34,031 nucleotides of DNA from an uncultured Nitrospirota bacterium (GCA_945786985.1 CALZGC010000047.1:1-34031), one strand, 5' to 3'; positions 1-7,461 are shown, counted from the first letter of the stretch. Notes: a model not told the origin generated them from the letters alone. Made by a program: numbers and translations.

Positions 1-95
1 CACCTCTCCGCGAAGCACCCGTGAATGAAGAAGCTGCTCCCACGGCGAATTCACGACGCAACCGGCCGGATCCCGGGTGGGTCCCGAGACGCCTC
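1..95. repeat. Left-truncated copy of the array hairpin element
   Basis: This stretch matches the right-hand three quarters of the 127-bp hairpin elements found downstream of the first two array genes (1499-1625 and 3009-3135), including the GTGAAT...ATTCAC inner arms. In those copies the matching point lies about 75 bases after a stop codon, so another array gene probably ends roughly 70 bases left of the window. After about position 95 the similarity to the other intergenic blocks is lost until the regulatory module near 308. Confidence 0.65.
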
Positions 96-307
96 AACAA
101 CACCGTCTCATCCATCCAGCCCTCCCCCGCAACGCACAACCAACACTGCACCAACGGCCCTTCGCGGCCCGTTCAGGGAAAGCTTCTCCTGCAGCTCCGC
201 AGGACGCCAGAAGCGTCCCCGCAGATCGCACATCCCCCGTTTAAGCACCCGGCAGAGAGAAGCGGGAGCAACCGTCACCGGCGCGGATAAAGGACGTGGA
301 TCGTCCC

Positions 308-397
308 GTAGGACAATCTCTCACAAGAAAATTAGCCTCCATCCTACAAGAAAATCAGACAAAATCCGACTGTAATTTCCTGAATATTGGGTATTAT
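308..397 (+). promoter_or_regulatory. Array promoter module, copy 1
   Basis: GTAGGAC at 308-314 is followed at a fixed 33-bp start-to-start distance by ATCCTAC (341-347; the other copies have GTCCTAC). A second imperfect dyad, ATCAGA-N5-TCCGAC, lies at 354-370 and a -10-like TATTAT at 392-397. The same four parts occur at the same spacings before the other three array genes. No good TTGACA box sits 16-18 bp before the -10. The second dyad, centred about 32 bp before the -10, may therefore be an activator site covering the -35 position. The regulator is unknown. Confidence 0.65.
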
Positions 398-541
398 CGT
401 CACCATAACCAATATTATTTGTATTTCTATCACTTTTCGCATGAAAGGAGGTGTATTAGAGACAAGCGGAGAGTATGTGGGAGCTTCTCCCATAGGGGCA
501 TCTCAGCAGTCAATTGGAAAACCTTAGGAGGTAAATGAGCC
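398..541 (+). promoter_or_regulatory. 5' leader of array gene 1, with hairpin and two Shine-Dalgarno-like sites
   Basis: The untranslated leader is long. It contains a strong AAAGGAGG at 444-451 with no credible ORF behind it, a perfect TGGGAG-CTT-CTCCCA hairpin at 478-492, and the working site TTAGGAGG about 10 bases before the start at 542. The leader of array gene 2 (1908-2051) keeps the decoy site and the working ribosome-binding site almost unchanged. Whether the hairpin has a role is unknown. Confidence 0.4.
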
Positions 542-1459
542 ATGAGAAAACTTATCTTTGCGTTGGTTCTGTGCATGAGCGTCGGCCTCGTCGCGACGCA
601 AGGCCGTGCGCAGACCTTCCTGAATGAGCCGGGGAGCCTGCTGGCCTTTCCCCTGGTGGACAACATCAACTACTCGACCATCATCAACATCGCCAACACC
701 TGCTCCACGGAAGAAGTCCTCGAATGCTACGTGATCACCCACGGACCGGGCGGCGCGATCGATGAGAAGAAGGACTTCGTCATCGAGTTCACGGGGAAAG
801 AGGCATTCGTCTGGATGAGCACCAACCCCTACAATCAGCGGGGAAACCAGATCCAGGGCTTCCAGGGCCGCAAGGGCTACATGTTCTGCTTCATGATCGA
901 TGACAAATATTCTCAGCTTGAGGAGGGCGGCGATTGTTTCAAGGGCGACGCGGTCCTGCTGAGCCCGACCGGCTCCGCCTTCAGCTACAACGCGATCCCC
1001 CATCAGGGGCTGGCCGTTGTAGGTGATCGCGTCCTGAACCTGGACGGCGTCGAGTATGCCGAGGCCACGACCCAGATCATGTTCGAAGGTCTGGCGGAAA
1101 TCCCGGGCGCCATCGGCGGGACCCTGGCGGTGGCGAGCCCCGGCGATATCGATTTCGTCAACTCGGAGCAGCCGGAGTTCAACGTCAACTTCACCTGCTG
1201 GAACGAGGTGGAGTCCAAGATGAGCCGGCATCTCCACTTGAAGGATTTCGCGCAGTATGACCTGACCCAGGACCTGCAGCTCGACATCGCCAAGGTTTTC
1301 ACCCTCGGCTGGCACTGTGCGGCCAATGCCACCCAGCCTCTCTGGGCGGTCTTCCACCAGAATCTGGCTGGGGTGTTCGGCTGGGGCGGCAACGTCTGGC
1401 AGCAGCCCGGAACGGATGCGCCTGCAACGATCACGCTGCCTCCGGTTCCGGTGCAGTAG
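542..1459 (+). CDS. Secreted paralogue array protein 1 (unknown function)
   Basis: This 305-residue protein belongs to no family I recognise. It starts with a typical Sec signal peptide (MRKLI, hydrophobic core, cleavage near GRAQ at about residue 24), so it is exported to the periplasm, outer membrane or beyond. No transmembrane segment, lipobox or sorting tail follows. The mature part has six cysteines; four (in LEC, MFC, CWNE and WHC contexts) recur in all four paralogues and could form two disulfides. Other conserved blocks are NEPGS near the mature N-terminus, YNAIPHQ, DRVLNLDG and a Gly/Trp-rich stretch with WAVF and NVWQ before a C-terminus ending ITLPPVPVQ. The start is fixed by TTAGGAGG 10 bases upstream. 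It is nearly identical to the next gene. The sequence does not reveal whether it is enzymatic, structural or adhesive. Confidence 0.85.
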   Translation: MRKLIFALVLCMSVGLVATQGRAQTFLNEPGSLLAFPLVDNINYSTIINIANTCSTEEVLECYVITHGPGGAIDEKKDFVIEFTGKEAFVWMSTNPYNQRGNQIQGFQGRKGYMFCFMIDDKYSQLEEGGDCFKGDAVLLSPTGSAFSYNAIPHQGLAVVGDRVLNLDGVEYAEATTQIMFEGLAEIPGAIGGTLAVASPGDIDFVNSEQPEFNVNFTCWNEVESKMSRHLHLKDFAQYDLTQDLQLDIAKVFTLGWHCAANATQPLWAVFHQNLAGVFGWGGNVWQQPGTDAPATITLPPVPVQ

Positions 1460-1468
1460 TCTGACTCT

Positions 1469-1485
1469 TCGCCGGAATACGGCGA
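1469..1485 (+). terminator. Small hairpin after array gene 1
   Basis: TCGCCG-GAATA-CGGCGA forms a short hairpin 10 bases after the stop codon. The array gene 2 copy has a longer perfect stem (2979-2995). There is no T-run, so this is at best a weak intrinsic terminator or a 3'-end stabiliser. Confidence 0.3.
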
Positions 1486-1498
1486 TGAGATGAATTGA

Positions 1499-1625
1499 AG
1501 GAGTCCCGGCACTCGCCCGGCGATCTCCGGCCGCCTCTCCGCGAAGCAGTCGTGAATGAACAAACTGCCCCCACGGCGAATTCACGATGCAACCGGCCGG
1601 ATCCCGGGTCGGTGCCGGGACTCCT
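1499..1625. repeat. 127-bp nested hairpin (inverted-repeat) element, copy A
   Basis: Perfect 14-bp outer arms lie at 1499-1512 (AGGAGTCCCGGCAC) and 1612-1625. Inner arms are TCCGGCC/GGCCGGA (1526-1532 and 1595-1601) and TCGTGAAT/ATTCACGA (1550-1557 and 1580-1587). The whole segment can fold on itself as one long imperfect hairpin. A second complete copy lies after array gene 2 and a truncated one at the window start. It resembles REP/MITE-type palindromic units in design; no transposase is nearby. Confidence 0.65.
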
Positions 1626-1817
1626 CAGCGCGCAGGAACCTCACCCCTGTTCCCACCTGAGCCGCCTCTTCGGCGCCCACGATTGTCTTCGGCACGGAAG
1701 TTCCCGTGAAAGCCACCAGGCCTTGCGCCGCGCAAGCCGCCGACCGGTGACGCGTCAGGCTTACCGGCAGATCAGAGAGGCACCTTTTCCGGCCAGATCG
1801 GCCACGCATCCCCCCTC

Positions 1818-1907
1818 GTAGGACCGCGCCCCATGGAAAAATACGGCATCGTCCTACATAAGAATCAGACAAAATCTGATTATAATTTCGAGAATATAGG
1901 GTATTAT
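1818..1907 (+). promoter_or_regulatory. Array promoter module, copy 2
   Basis: GTAGGAC (1818-1824) and GTCCTAC (1851-1857) form a perfect inverted heptamer pair separated by 26 bp. ATCAGA-CAAAA-TCTGAT at 1864-1880 is a perfect dyad in this copy, which makes this second site easiest to see here. TATTAT at 1902-1907 is the -10-like box. All distances equal those of the other copies. Confidence 0.7.
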
Positions 1908-2051
1908 CTTTGCTATAGCCAATATTATTGCTATTTAACTCGCTTTTCGTGAGAAAGGAGGTGTATTCGAGACAAGCGAAGGGTATGTGGGAGCTTCTCC
2001 CAAATGGGCATCTCAGCAGTCAATTGGAAAACCTTAGGAGGTAAATGAGCC

Positions 2052-2969
2052 ATGAGAAAACTTATCTTTGCGTTGGTTCTGTGCATGAGCGTCGGCCTCT
2101 TCGCGACGCAAGCCCGTGCGCAGGGCTTCATGAACGAGCCGGGGAGCCTGCTGGCCTTTCCCCTGGTGGACAACATCAACTTCTCGACCATCATCAACAT
2201 CGCCAACACCTGCAACACAGACGAGGTCCTCGAATGCTACATCATCACCCACGGACCGGGCGGTGCGATCGATGAGAAGAAGGACTTCGTCATCGAGTTC
2301 ACGGGGAAAGAGGCATTCGTCTGGATGACCACCAACTCCTACAATCAGCGGGGCAACCAGATCCAGGGCTTCAACGGCCGCAAGGGCTACATGTTCTGCT
2401 TCATGATCGATGACAAATATTCGCAGCTTGAGGAGGGCGGCGATTGTTTCAAGGGCGACGCGGTCCTGCTGAGCCCGACCGGCTCCGCCTTCAGCTACAA
2501 CGCGATCCCCCATCAGGGGCTGGCCGTTGTGGGTGATCGCGTCCTGAACCTGGACGGCGTCGAGTACTCCGAGGCCACCAGCCAGGTCATGTTCGAAGGT
2601 CTGGCGGAAATCCCCGGCGCCATCGGCGGGACCCTGGCGGTGGCCAGCCCCGGTGATATCGACTTCATCAACTCGGAGCAGCCGGAGTTCGACATCAACG
2701 TCTACTGCTGGAACGAAGTGGAGACAAAGATGAGCCGGCATCTCCCCTTCAAGGATTTCGCGCAGTATGACCTGACCAAGGACCTGCAGCTCGATATCAA
2801 CCAGGTCTTCACCCTGGGATGGCACTGTGCGACCACGGCCACCCAGCCTCTCTGGGCGGTCTTCCACCAGAATCTGGCCGGGGTGTTCGGCTGGGGCGGC
2901 AACGTCTGGCAGCAGCCCGGAACGAATGTGGCTGCAACGATCACGCTGCCTCCGGTTCCGGTGCAGTAG
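2052..2969 (+). CDS. Secreted paralogue array protein 2 (unknown function)
   Basis: This 305-residue secreted protein is a recent tandem duplicate of the preceding gene: the two start codons are exactly 1510 bp apart and the proteins differ at only a modest number of positions, including conservative changes in the signal peptide. The signal peptide ends near ARAQ at about residue 24. It has the same six-cysteine pattern, except that the CST near the N-terminus is CNT, and the same conserved blocks (YNAIPHQ, DRVLNLDG, CWNEVE, WHC, NVWQ). The start is set by TTAGGAGG. Long intergenic regions carrying separate promoter modules suggest that each array gene is transcribed on its own rather than as an operon. 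The function is unknown. Confidence 0.85.
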   Translation: MRKLIFALVLCMSVGLFATQARAQGFMNEPGSLLAFPLVDNINFSTIINIANTCNTDEVLECYIITHGPGGAIDEKKDFVIEFTGKEAFVWMTTNSYNQRGNQIQGFNGRKGYMFCFMIDDKYSQLEEGGDCFKGDAVLLSPTGSAFSYNAIPHQGLAVVGDRVLNLDGVEYSEATSQVMFEGLAEIPGAIGGTLAVASPGDIDFINSEQPEFDINVYCWNEVETKMSRHLPFKDFAQYDLTKDLQLDINQVFTLGWHCATTATQPLWAVFHQNLAGVFGWGGNVWQQPGTNVAATITLPPVPVQ

Positions 2970-2978
2970 TTTGACTCT

Positions 2979-2995
2979 TCGCCGGAATCCGGCGA
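2979..2995 (+). terminator. Small hairpin after array gene 2
   Basis: TCGCCGG-AAT-CCGGCGA is a perfect 7-bp stem with a 3-base loop shortly after the stop codon. It has no T-run. It corresponds to 1469-1485, where one base change shortens the stem. Confidence 0.35.
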
Positions 2996-3008
2996 TGAGA
3001 TGAATTGA

Positions 3009-3135
3009 AGGAGTCCCGGCACCCGCCCGGCGATCTCCGGCCGCCTCTCAGCGAAGCAGTCGTGAATGGAGAAGCTGCTCCCACGGCGAATTCACGATGC
3101 AACCGGCCGGACCCCGGGTCGGTGCCGGGACTCCT
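3009..3135. repeat. 127-bp nested hairpin element, copy B
   Basis: Outer arms AGGAGTCCCGGCAC (3009-3022) and its exact complement (3122-3135) enclose the same inner arms as copy A. It was probably carried along in the 1510-bp tandem duplication rather than by independent insertion, because flanking DNA is duplicated too. Confidence 0.65.
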
Positions 3136-3327
3136 CAACGCGCAGGAACCTCACCCCCGTTCCCACCTGAGCCGCCTCCTCGGCGCCCACGATTGTCTTC
3201 GGCACGGAAGTTCCCGTGAAAGCCACCAGGCCTTGCGCCGCGCAAGCCGCCGACCGGCGACGCGTCAGGCTTGCCGGCAGATCAGAGAGGCACCTTTTCC
3301 GACCAGATCGGCCACGCATCCCCCTCC

Positions 3328-3417
3328 GTAGGACCGCGCCCCATCGAAAAATACTGCATCGTCCTACAGAAGAATCAGACAAACACCGATTCATATTCAC
3401 TGAATTTTAGGTATAAT
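3328..3417 (+). promoter_or_regulatory. Array promoter module, copy 3
   Basis: GTAGGAC (3328-3334), GTCCTAC (3361-3367), ATCAGA-N5-ACCGAT (3374-3390) and a consensus -10 TATAAT (3412-3417) occur at exactly the spacings of copies 1 and 2. The gene behind it is clearly diverged. Confidence 0.7.
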
Positions 3418-3563
3418 CTGCCATTATATGTGCTTGATCATCGATTTAGTATATATGATAGCACTTTTTGTGTGATTAGAAAGACAAACGGTTAAGGGAT
3501 GACAAAGGGCTTCGGCATCAGAAGCCCCGCAGCACCCCGGGAACACCGAGGAGGCTATCTGTT

Positions 3564-4496
3564 ATGGGACGATTCATCTGTGCACTGGTTGTCGGCCTGA
3601 CGTTCGCGCTGTCAGCGGCGCCCGGCCACGGGGCCGCGCGGCCCGTGAGCAACCTGAACGAAACGGGGAGTCTGCTGGCCTACCCCCTGATCGACAACAT
3701 CCATTTCACGACGATCATCAACATTGCCAACACCGGCGCCGGTCCGGCGGTCCTCGAATGCTACATGGTGACCCAAGGCATCGACGGCACCATCGATGAG
3801 AAAAAGGACTTCGTCATCGAGCTGACGGGGAAGGAGAAATTCGTCTGGATGAGCTCTCAGCCATACAATCAGCGGGGCAATCAGATCCAGGGCTTTGCGG
3901 GCCGCAAGGGCTACATGTTCTGCTACGCCATCGACAACGTCTATGACCAACTCGAAATCGGCTACGATTTCCTCAAGGGGGACGCGACCCTGTTGAACCC
4001 GCACATGGGCGTTGCCTTCAACTACAACGCCATTCCCCATCAGACCGGGGAGGTCCTGGGCGACCGGATCCTCAGACTCGACGGCAATGAGTATACCATG
4101 GCCACCAGCCAGATCATGTTCGAGGGTCTGGCCGAAGTCCCGTGCTGCATCGGCGGCATCCTCGCGGTCGCGAGTCCGGGAATCAATTTCATCGATTCCA
4201 TGCAGCCCGAATTCGACATCAATCTCTTCTGCTGGAACGAAGTGGAGACCCAATTCAGCCGCCACGTCCCCTTCAAGGATTTCGCGCAGTACGACCTGAC
4301 CCGGGATCTGCAGCTCGACATCCAGAGCCTCTTCACCCTCGGATGGCATTGTGCGACCACGAGCACCAACCCTCTCTGGGCGGTCTTCCACCAATCGCTC
4401 GGCGGCATCTACGGGTGGGGCGGCAACGTCTTCCAGGACCCCAGAACGAATGTGCCTGCCGTGATTACGCTGCCTCCGGTACCTGTCGCTCAATAG
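3564..4496 (+). CDS. Secreted paralogue array protein 3 (unknown function)
   Basis: This 310-residue secreted member of the array family is clearly diverged from the first two but colinear along its whole length. The signal peptide ends near GHGAA (about residue 24) and its sequence differs from that of genes 1 and 2. It keeps the LEC, MFC, CWNE and WHC cysteines, loses the CST/CNT and GDC cysteines, and gains a CC pair in VPCCIGG, so the disulfide pattern may differ. It also keeps YNAIPHQ, a DRILRLDG variant, KDFAQYDLT and NVFQ, and ends ITLPPVPVAQ. The start follows GAGGAGG. A strong intrinsic terminator lies just downstream. The function is unknown. Confidence 0.83.
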   Translation: MGRFICALVVGLTFALSAAPGHGAARPVSNLNETGSLLAYPLIDNIHFTTIINIANTGAGPAVLECYMVTQGIDGTIDEKKDFVIELTGKEKFVWMSSQPYNQRGNQIQGFAGRKGYMFCYAIDNVYDQLEIGYDFLKGDATLLNPHMGVAFNYNAIPHQTGEVLGDRILRLDGNEYTMATSQIMFEGLAEVPCCIGGILAVASPGINFIDSMQPEFDINLFCWNEVETQFSRHVPFKDFAQYDLTRDLQLDIQSLFTLGWHCATTSTNPLWAVFHQSLGGIYGWGGNVFQDPRTNVPAVITLPPVPVAQ

Positions 4497-4520
4497 TCTT
4501 CTCTTTTGAGAAGGCGCTGC

Positions 4521-4553
4521 AAAAAGGCGGGGTTTTTTGCCCCGCCTTTTTTT
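4521..4553 (+). terminator. Intrinsic terminator of array gene 3
   Basis: A run of A and a GGCGGGG/CCCCGCC stem (4526-4532 and 4540-4546) with a 7-base T-rich loop are followed by seven T. This is the only textbook rho-independent terminator in the array. Confidence 0.85.
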
Positions 4554-4860
4554 GTGCCGGCTTTCGGATAAAGCGTGCCACACCCGGAAACCACGATCTC
4601 CCTCCGTCTCACGTCTATTGTCGAGAATCGCCGGGAAACTGCCGAGAATTAACCTAAGAACATTGAAAAGAAAGAATAATCTATCCGATTTCCCCTTTCT
4701 GTAGGACAAAACCGGACAGAAAAAATGGCATAAGTCCTACGAAAAAATCAGACAAAGACCGACAACAATTTTTGGTGAGGGCGATTATAGTCCTTGGTCA
4801 TCATCATCTTCCCAAAACCCAAGTCGTTTGCAGCGCCTTTTCAAAAGGAGGTAATGAGCC
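4554..4860 (+). other. Spacer before array gene 4
   Basis: The part from 4554 to 4700 is AT-richer than its surroundings and holds no recognisable gene. It is followed by the fourth promoter module and by an AAAAGGAGG ribosome-binding site whose flank (TAATGAGCC before the ATG) matches those of array genes 1 and 2. Confidence 0.5.
4701..4790 (+). promoter_or_regulatory. Array promoter module, copy 4
   Basis: GTAGGAC (4701-4707) and GTCCTAC (4734-4740) have the same 33-bp period as the other copies. ATCAGA-N5-ACCGAC lies at 4747-4763. At the expected distance (38 bp from the start of the dyad) there is TTATAG (4785-4790), a weaker -10-like box; GATTAT overlaps it. Only the motif bases are conserved with the other copies, which points to functional constraint. 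Confidence 0.65.
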
Positions 4861-5784
4861 ATGAGAAAACTCTCCATTGTTTTGACCCTGTTTCTGGTGA
4901 TCGGTCTGAATGCCGCACCGGTGCGGGCACAAAGCTTCATGAATGAGCCGGGAAGTATCCTCGTCTTTCCCCTGATCGACAACATCAACGGCGTCACGCT
5001 CGTGAGCATTTCCAACGTGGATGACACGCCGGTCACGCTGGAATGCCTCATGGTGACGCACCCCGTGGGCGATCCGACCAATTTCGAGCCCAAAATCAAC
5101 TTCGAAATTGCACTCACGGAAAAGGAGGCCTTTGTCTGGAACACGGCGGGGGGGAACCCCCCAACCATTCAGCCGTTCCCCGGCGAGAAGGGGTTTCTCT
5201 TCTGCTACGCCACGGATGGTTTGGGAAACGAGATCGACCACAACTTCCTGATCGGTGACGCGAAGGTCCTCAACCTGACCGCCGGGTACGCCTGGGGCTA
5301 CAACGCGATCCCCCACCAGGCGAATGCCATCACCGCTGATCGCGTCCTGAACCTGGACGGGGTTGAGTACACCCGGGCCACGAGCAGCGTCTTCTTCGAA
5401 GGGCTCGGAGCGATCCCCCCGGGCCTCGACGGTGTCTTCGTCGCAGCCAATATCGAGATGGACCTGATCACGAGCGAACAGCCGCCGCTCAGCCTGAGTT
5501 TCGACTGCTACAATGAGCAGGAGAACCCCTTCAGTGCCGACGCGGTCCCGCACCAGACGTTCGTCCAGTACCCGCTGTCGGGTTCTCTCGGGTTCACGGC
5601 GGCAAACATCTTCAGCCTCGGATTCCAGTGCCGGGTAAATGCAGCCTCGACGACCGGTGCCGGCCCCAAGCCGATCTGGGCCGTCTTCGGGCAGAACCTG
5701 TCTATCTTCGGCTGGGCAAACAACGTCTGGCAGGATCCGACCACGCCCGCGGCCGCGATTATTACTCTGCCGGTGATACCGTAA
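4861..5784 (+). CDS. Secreted paralogue array protein 4, most diverged (unknown function)
   Basis: This 307-residue secreted protein is the most distant member of the array but still aligns end to end. The signal peptide (MRKLS, hydrophobic core, cleavage near VRAQ at about residue 24) resembles those of genes 1 and 2, and the mature N-terminus keeps NEPGS. Four cysteines remain (LEC, LFC, DCYNE, FQC), which defines the likely core disulfide set of the family. The YNAIPHQ, DRVLNLDG and NVWQ blocks are kept. AAAAGGAGG about 10 bases upstream sets the start. Retention of the promoter module despite protein divergence suggests regulation shared with the other copies. The function is unknown. Confidence 0.83.
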   Translation: MRKLSIVLTLFLVIGLNAAPVRAQSFMNEPGSILVFPLIDNINGVTLVSISNVDDTPVTLECLMVTHPVGDPTNFEPKINFEIALTEKEAFVWNTAGGNPPTIQPFPGEKGFLFCYATDGLGNEIDHNFLIGDAKVLNLTAGYAWGYNAIPHQANAITADRVLNLDGVEYTRATSSVFFEGLGAIPPGLDGVFVAANIEMDLITSEQPPLSLSFDCYNEQENPFSADAVPHQTFVQYPLSGSLGFTAANIFSLGFQCRVNAASTTGAGPKPIWAVFGQNLSIFGWANNVWQDPTTPAAAIITLPVIP

Positions 5785-6225
5785 ACGGAGACCCTGTTGG
5801 GCCGGAAGCCGGCTCAGCAACGAAACCCTGGGGAGGGGTCCTGCGGGGCCCCTCCCCTCATCCCCTCCCGGGGGAAGAGAGTCAGAGACGTCGCCATCCA
5901 TGGGAAGATGATGCCAGGGAAGATGTTTCAGGAAAACGGCGGCGTGTCACAGGAACTCCCCCTTTCCAGGAAGGAGCAGGCTGTGAAGCATCAGAAATCC
6001 CCCAAGGGGATCAGCGGGCGCCATCCGCCCGGTGCTCCATGGGAGTGAAGCAGGCCCGCGGCGTGGCCCCGAACCGGCGACACCCGTATGCTACCTCCGA
6101 TCTCTCGAGCGCTTTGGCCTCAAAACGGGGAAGAAGGTTCCGGAAGAGGACCGTCCCATTTGACCCGATGCGTCATGGGGCACCCTGAAACGGAAAGTCA
6201 AGTCAGTGGACCGCCGCCAAGGCGG
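5785..6225. other. 441-bp convergent intergenic region
   Basis: Apart from the hairpin at 5830-5857 I see no gene, promoter or repeat that I can support. Open frames here are GC-driven and lack plausible ribosome-binding sites. Confidence 0.5.
5830..5857. terminator. GC-rich hairpin after array gene 4
   Basis: GGGGAGGGG (5830-5838) pairs perfectly with CCCCTCCCC (5849-5857). The hairpin lies between convergent genes but lacks a T-run, so its role as a terminator is uncertain. Confidence 0.35.
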
Positions 6226-7461
6226 TTATTTCAGCTTCCAGACGCGCACGCTTCCCCGTGGGCCGGAGGTGGCTCCTTTCAGGAGACTTAGAATCTCCTC
6301 CCGATTCGGGATGAAGGGGGGCAGGTTCATTCCCCCACTGCCGAAGCAGCAGCCGACCTCCAGCGGGCCGTCCCCCTCCAGGTCCGCGAGCGACACCCCC
6401 CAGCTCTGCGGCTCCGCGCCGACAGGCAGACCTGATTTCTCCGCAATTTGCCAGCCGCCCTGACCGTCGCCCTTGAAAAAGAAGAGGCCGTAGACATCCC
6501 CCAATTCCTGAAGACTTCGTTTGCCTGAAACCAGAAGATCGGGATGGCCGTCGCGATCGATGTCGCCCAATCCCACACCCCACGCCGAACCGACCACCGC
6601 CGACAGGCCGTCGTGTGCCCCCCGCCAGCTCCCCTTGCCGTCACCCAGAAAGATCTCCGGCCCGCCCAGCGTCCTCCCGAAGGCGAGATCGAGATGGCCG
6701 TCCTGATTCACATCGCCGGCCGACACACCCCAGTATTCCCCGCCGGTTCGCGGCCGGGGAATGCCATCGATGGACGCGGTCCAGCGCCCCCGCCCGTCGC
6801 TGATCCAGACCATGGGGCGCTCGATCATGGTCGCCGCCATATCGATCACACCGTCCTCGTTGTAATCCCCCAAGGCGATTTCGTGGCAGTCGTCCTCCGT
6901 GGGAAGACCGGTGGATGCCTCATGACGCCAGCGGCCGGCGCCGTCGCCCAGGAACATCCGGATTCCCTGATCAGCGGAGGAGCAGCCCAGCAGATCGAGA
7001 TGGCCGTCCCCGTTGAAATCCGCCAGGGCGATGTCATCGGCCTGAAACTTGGGGAGCCCCTCTGAGGCCAGGGTCCAGTTCCCCTGTCCGTCCCCGGTGT
7101 AGACAAAGATCCCCTGGCAATGATCGCCGACGGCCAGGTCCACCAGGCCGTCGTGGTTGATGTCTCCGAAATCGACGCCGCCGCCGCAGGAATTCTGATC
7201 CAGCAATCCGTTTGAGGCGGGCGTCCAGCTGCCACCGCCCCCATTGATCCACACCCGCGCCCCGTCCCCTTTGCGGGGCACCGCCGCGACGTCGAGGAGC
7301 CCGTCGCCGTTGATATCACTGAAACCGGGGTTGCATTTCCACTGTAGACCGGAGGGCAGGCCTTCGGAATAGGGAAGAAACTTGTGCCGGGGTGCTGTGG
7401 CACAGCCGGATGTGAGCACAAGCATTATAACTGTCACAAGAAAGCACTGAAACCGAGTCAT
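6226..7461 (-). CDS. FG-GAP/VCBS-repeat lipoprotein
   Basis: The N-terminus MTRFQ with a hydrophobic core and an LTSGC lipobox (Cys about residue 20) marks a lipoprotein anchored in the envelope. The rest is at least seven consecutive repeats of about 50-60 residues, each with a DxNxDGxxD-type calcium-binding loop (for example DINGDGLLD, DINHDGLVD, DFNGDGHLD, DYNEDGVID, DVNQDGHLD, DIDRDGHPD), the hallmark of FG-GAP/VCBS beta-propeller blades. Such propellers usually bind proteins or carbohydrates outside the cytoplasm; the partner here is unknown. I chose the ATG at 7461 because AAAGGAG lies 8-9 bases upstream and it gives a proper lipoprotein signal. The frame stays open for 50 more codons upstream without one. 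Length is 411 residues. No accessory integrin-like or enzymatic domain is seen. Confidence 0.8.
   Translation of the reverse strand: MTRFQCFLVTVIMLVLTSGCATAPRHKFLPYSEGLPSGLQWKCNPGFSDINGDGLLDVAAVPRKGDGARVWINGGGGSWTPASNGLLDQNSCGGGVDFGDINHDGLVDLAVGDHCQGIFVYTGDGQGNWTLASEGLPKFQADDIALADFNGDGHLDLLGCSSADQGIRMFLGDGAGRWRHEASTGLPTEDDCHEIALGDYNEDGVIDMAATMIERPMVWISDGRGRWTASIDGIPRPRTGGEYWGVSAGDVNQDGHLDLAFGRTLGGPEIFLGDGKGSWRGAHDGLSAVVGSAWGVGLGDIDRDGHPDLLVSGKRSLQELGDVYGLFFFKGDGQGGWQIAEKSGLPVGAEPQSWGVSLADLEGDGPLEVGCCFGSGGMNLPPFIPNREEILSLLKGATSGPRGSVRVWKLK

Larger units (their letters stand above)
1460..2051. other. 592-bp intergenic region between array genes 1 and 2
   Basis: It contains the small hairpin after gene 1, the 127-bp hairpin element, a GC-rich stretch with no gene I would call (1626-1817), the promoter module and the leader of gene 2. 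The block is duplicated almost unchanged between array genes 2 and 3 as far as the promoter module; the leader after that differs. A 108-codon open frame at 1495-1821 survives in both copies but looks like a composition artefact. Confidence 0.6.
2970..3563. other. 594-bp intergenic region between array genes 2 and 3
   Basis: Up to the promoter module this repeats the gene 1-gene 2 intergenic block. The leader after the -10 (3418-3563) differs from the gene 1 and 2 leaders. It carries a GGGCTTC/GAAGCCC hairpin (3507-3513 and 3521-3527) and a GAGGAGG ribosome-binding site. No gene is credible here. Confidence 0.55.
4503..4847. repeat. 21-bp inverted repeats bracketing the gene 3-gene 4 spacer
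   Basis: The arm at 4503-4523 (CTTTTGAGAAGGCGCTGC followed by AAA) and the arm at 4827-4847 are reverse complements with a single mismatch. They enclose a 345-bp segment holding the gene 3 terminator and the gene 4 promoter module. The right arm ends in the ribosome-binding site of gene 4. This may be a remnant of rearrangement or of a small mobile unit, or a long-range RNA pairing. No target duplication was recognised. Confidence 0.5.

Noticed and set aside
444-541. A possible leader peptide in the leaders of array genes 1 and 2 (ATG at 475 and its counterpart)
   Set aside because: In gene 2 it would be about 19 codons ending at the ribosome-binding site, but in gene 1 it stops after six codons, and the strong AAAGGAGG is too far from the ATG.
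1495-1821. A 108-codon open frame, repeated at 3005-3331
   Set aside because: It is kept in both copies because the whole block is duplicated. It overlaps the hairpin element, lacks a good ribosome-binding site and is rich in Arg, Pro and Ser as expected for chance frames in GC-rich DNA.
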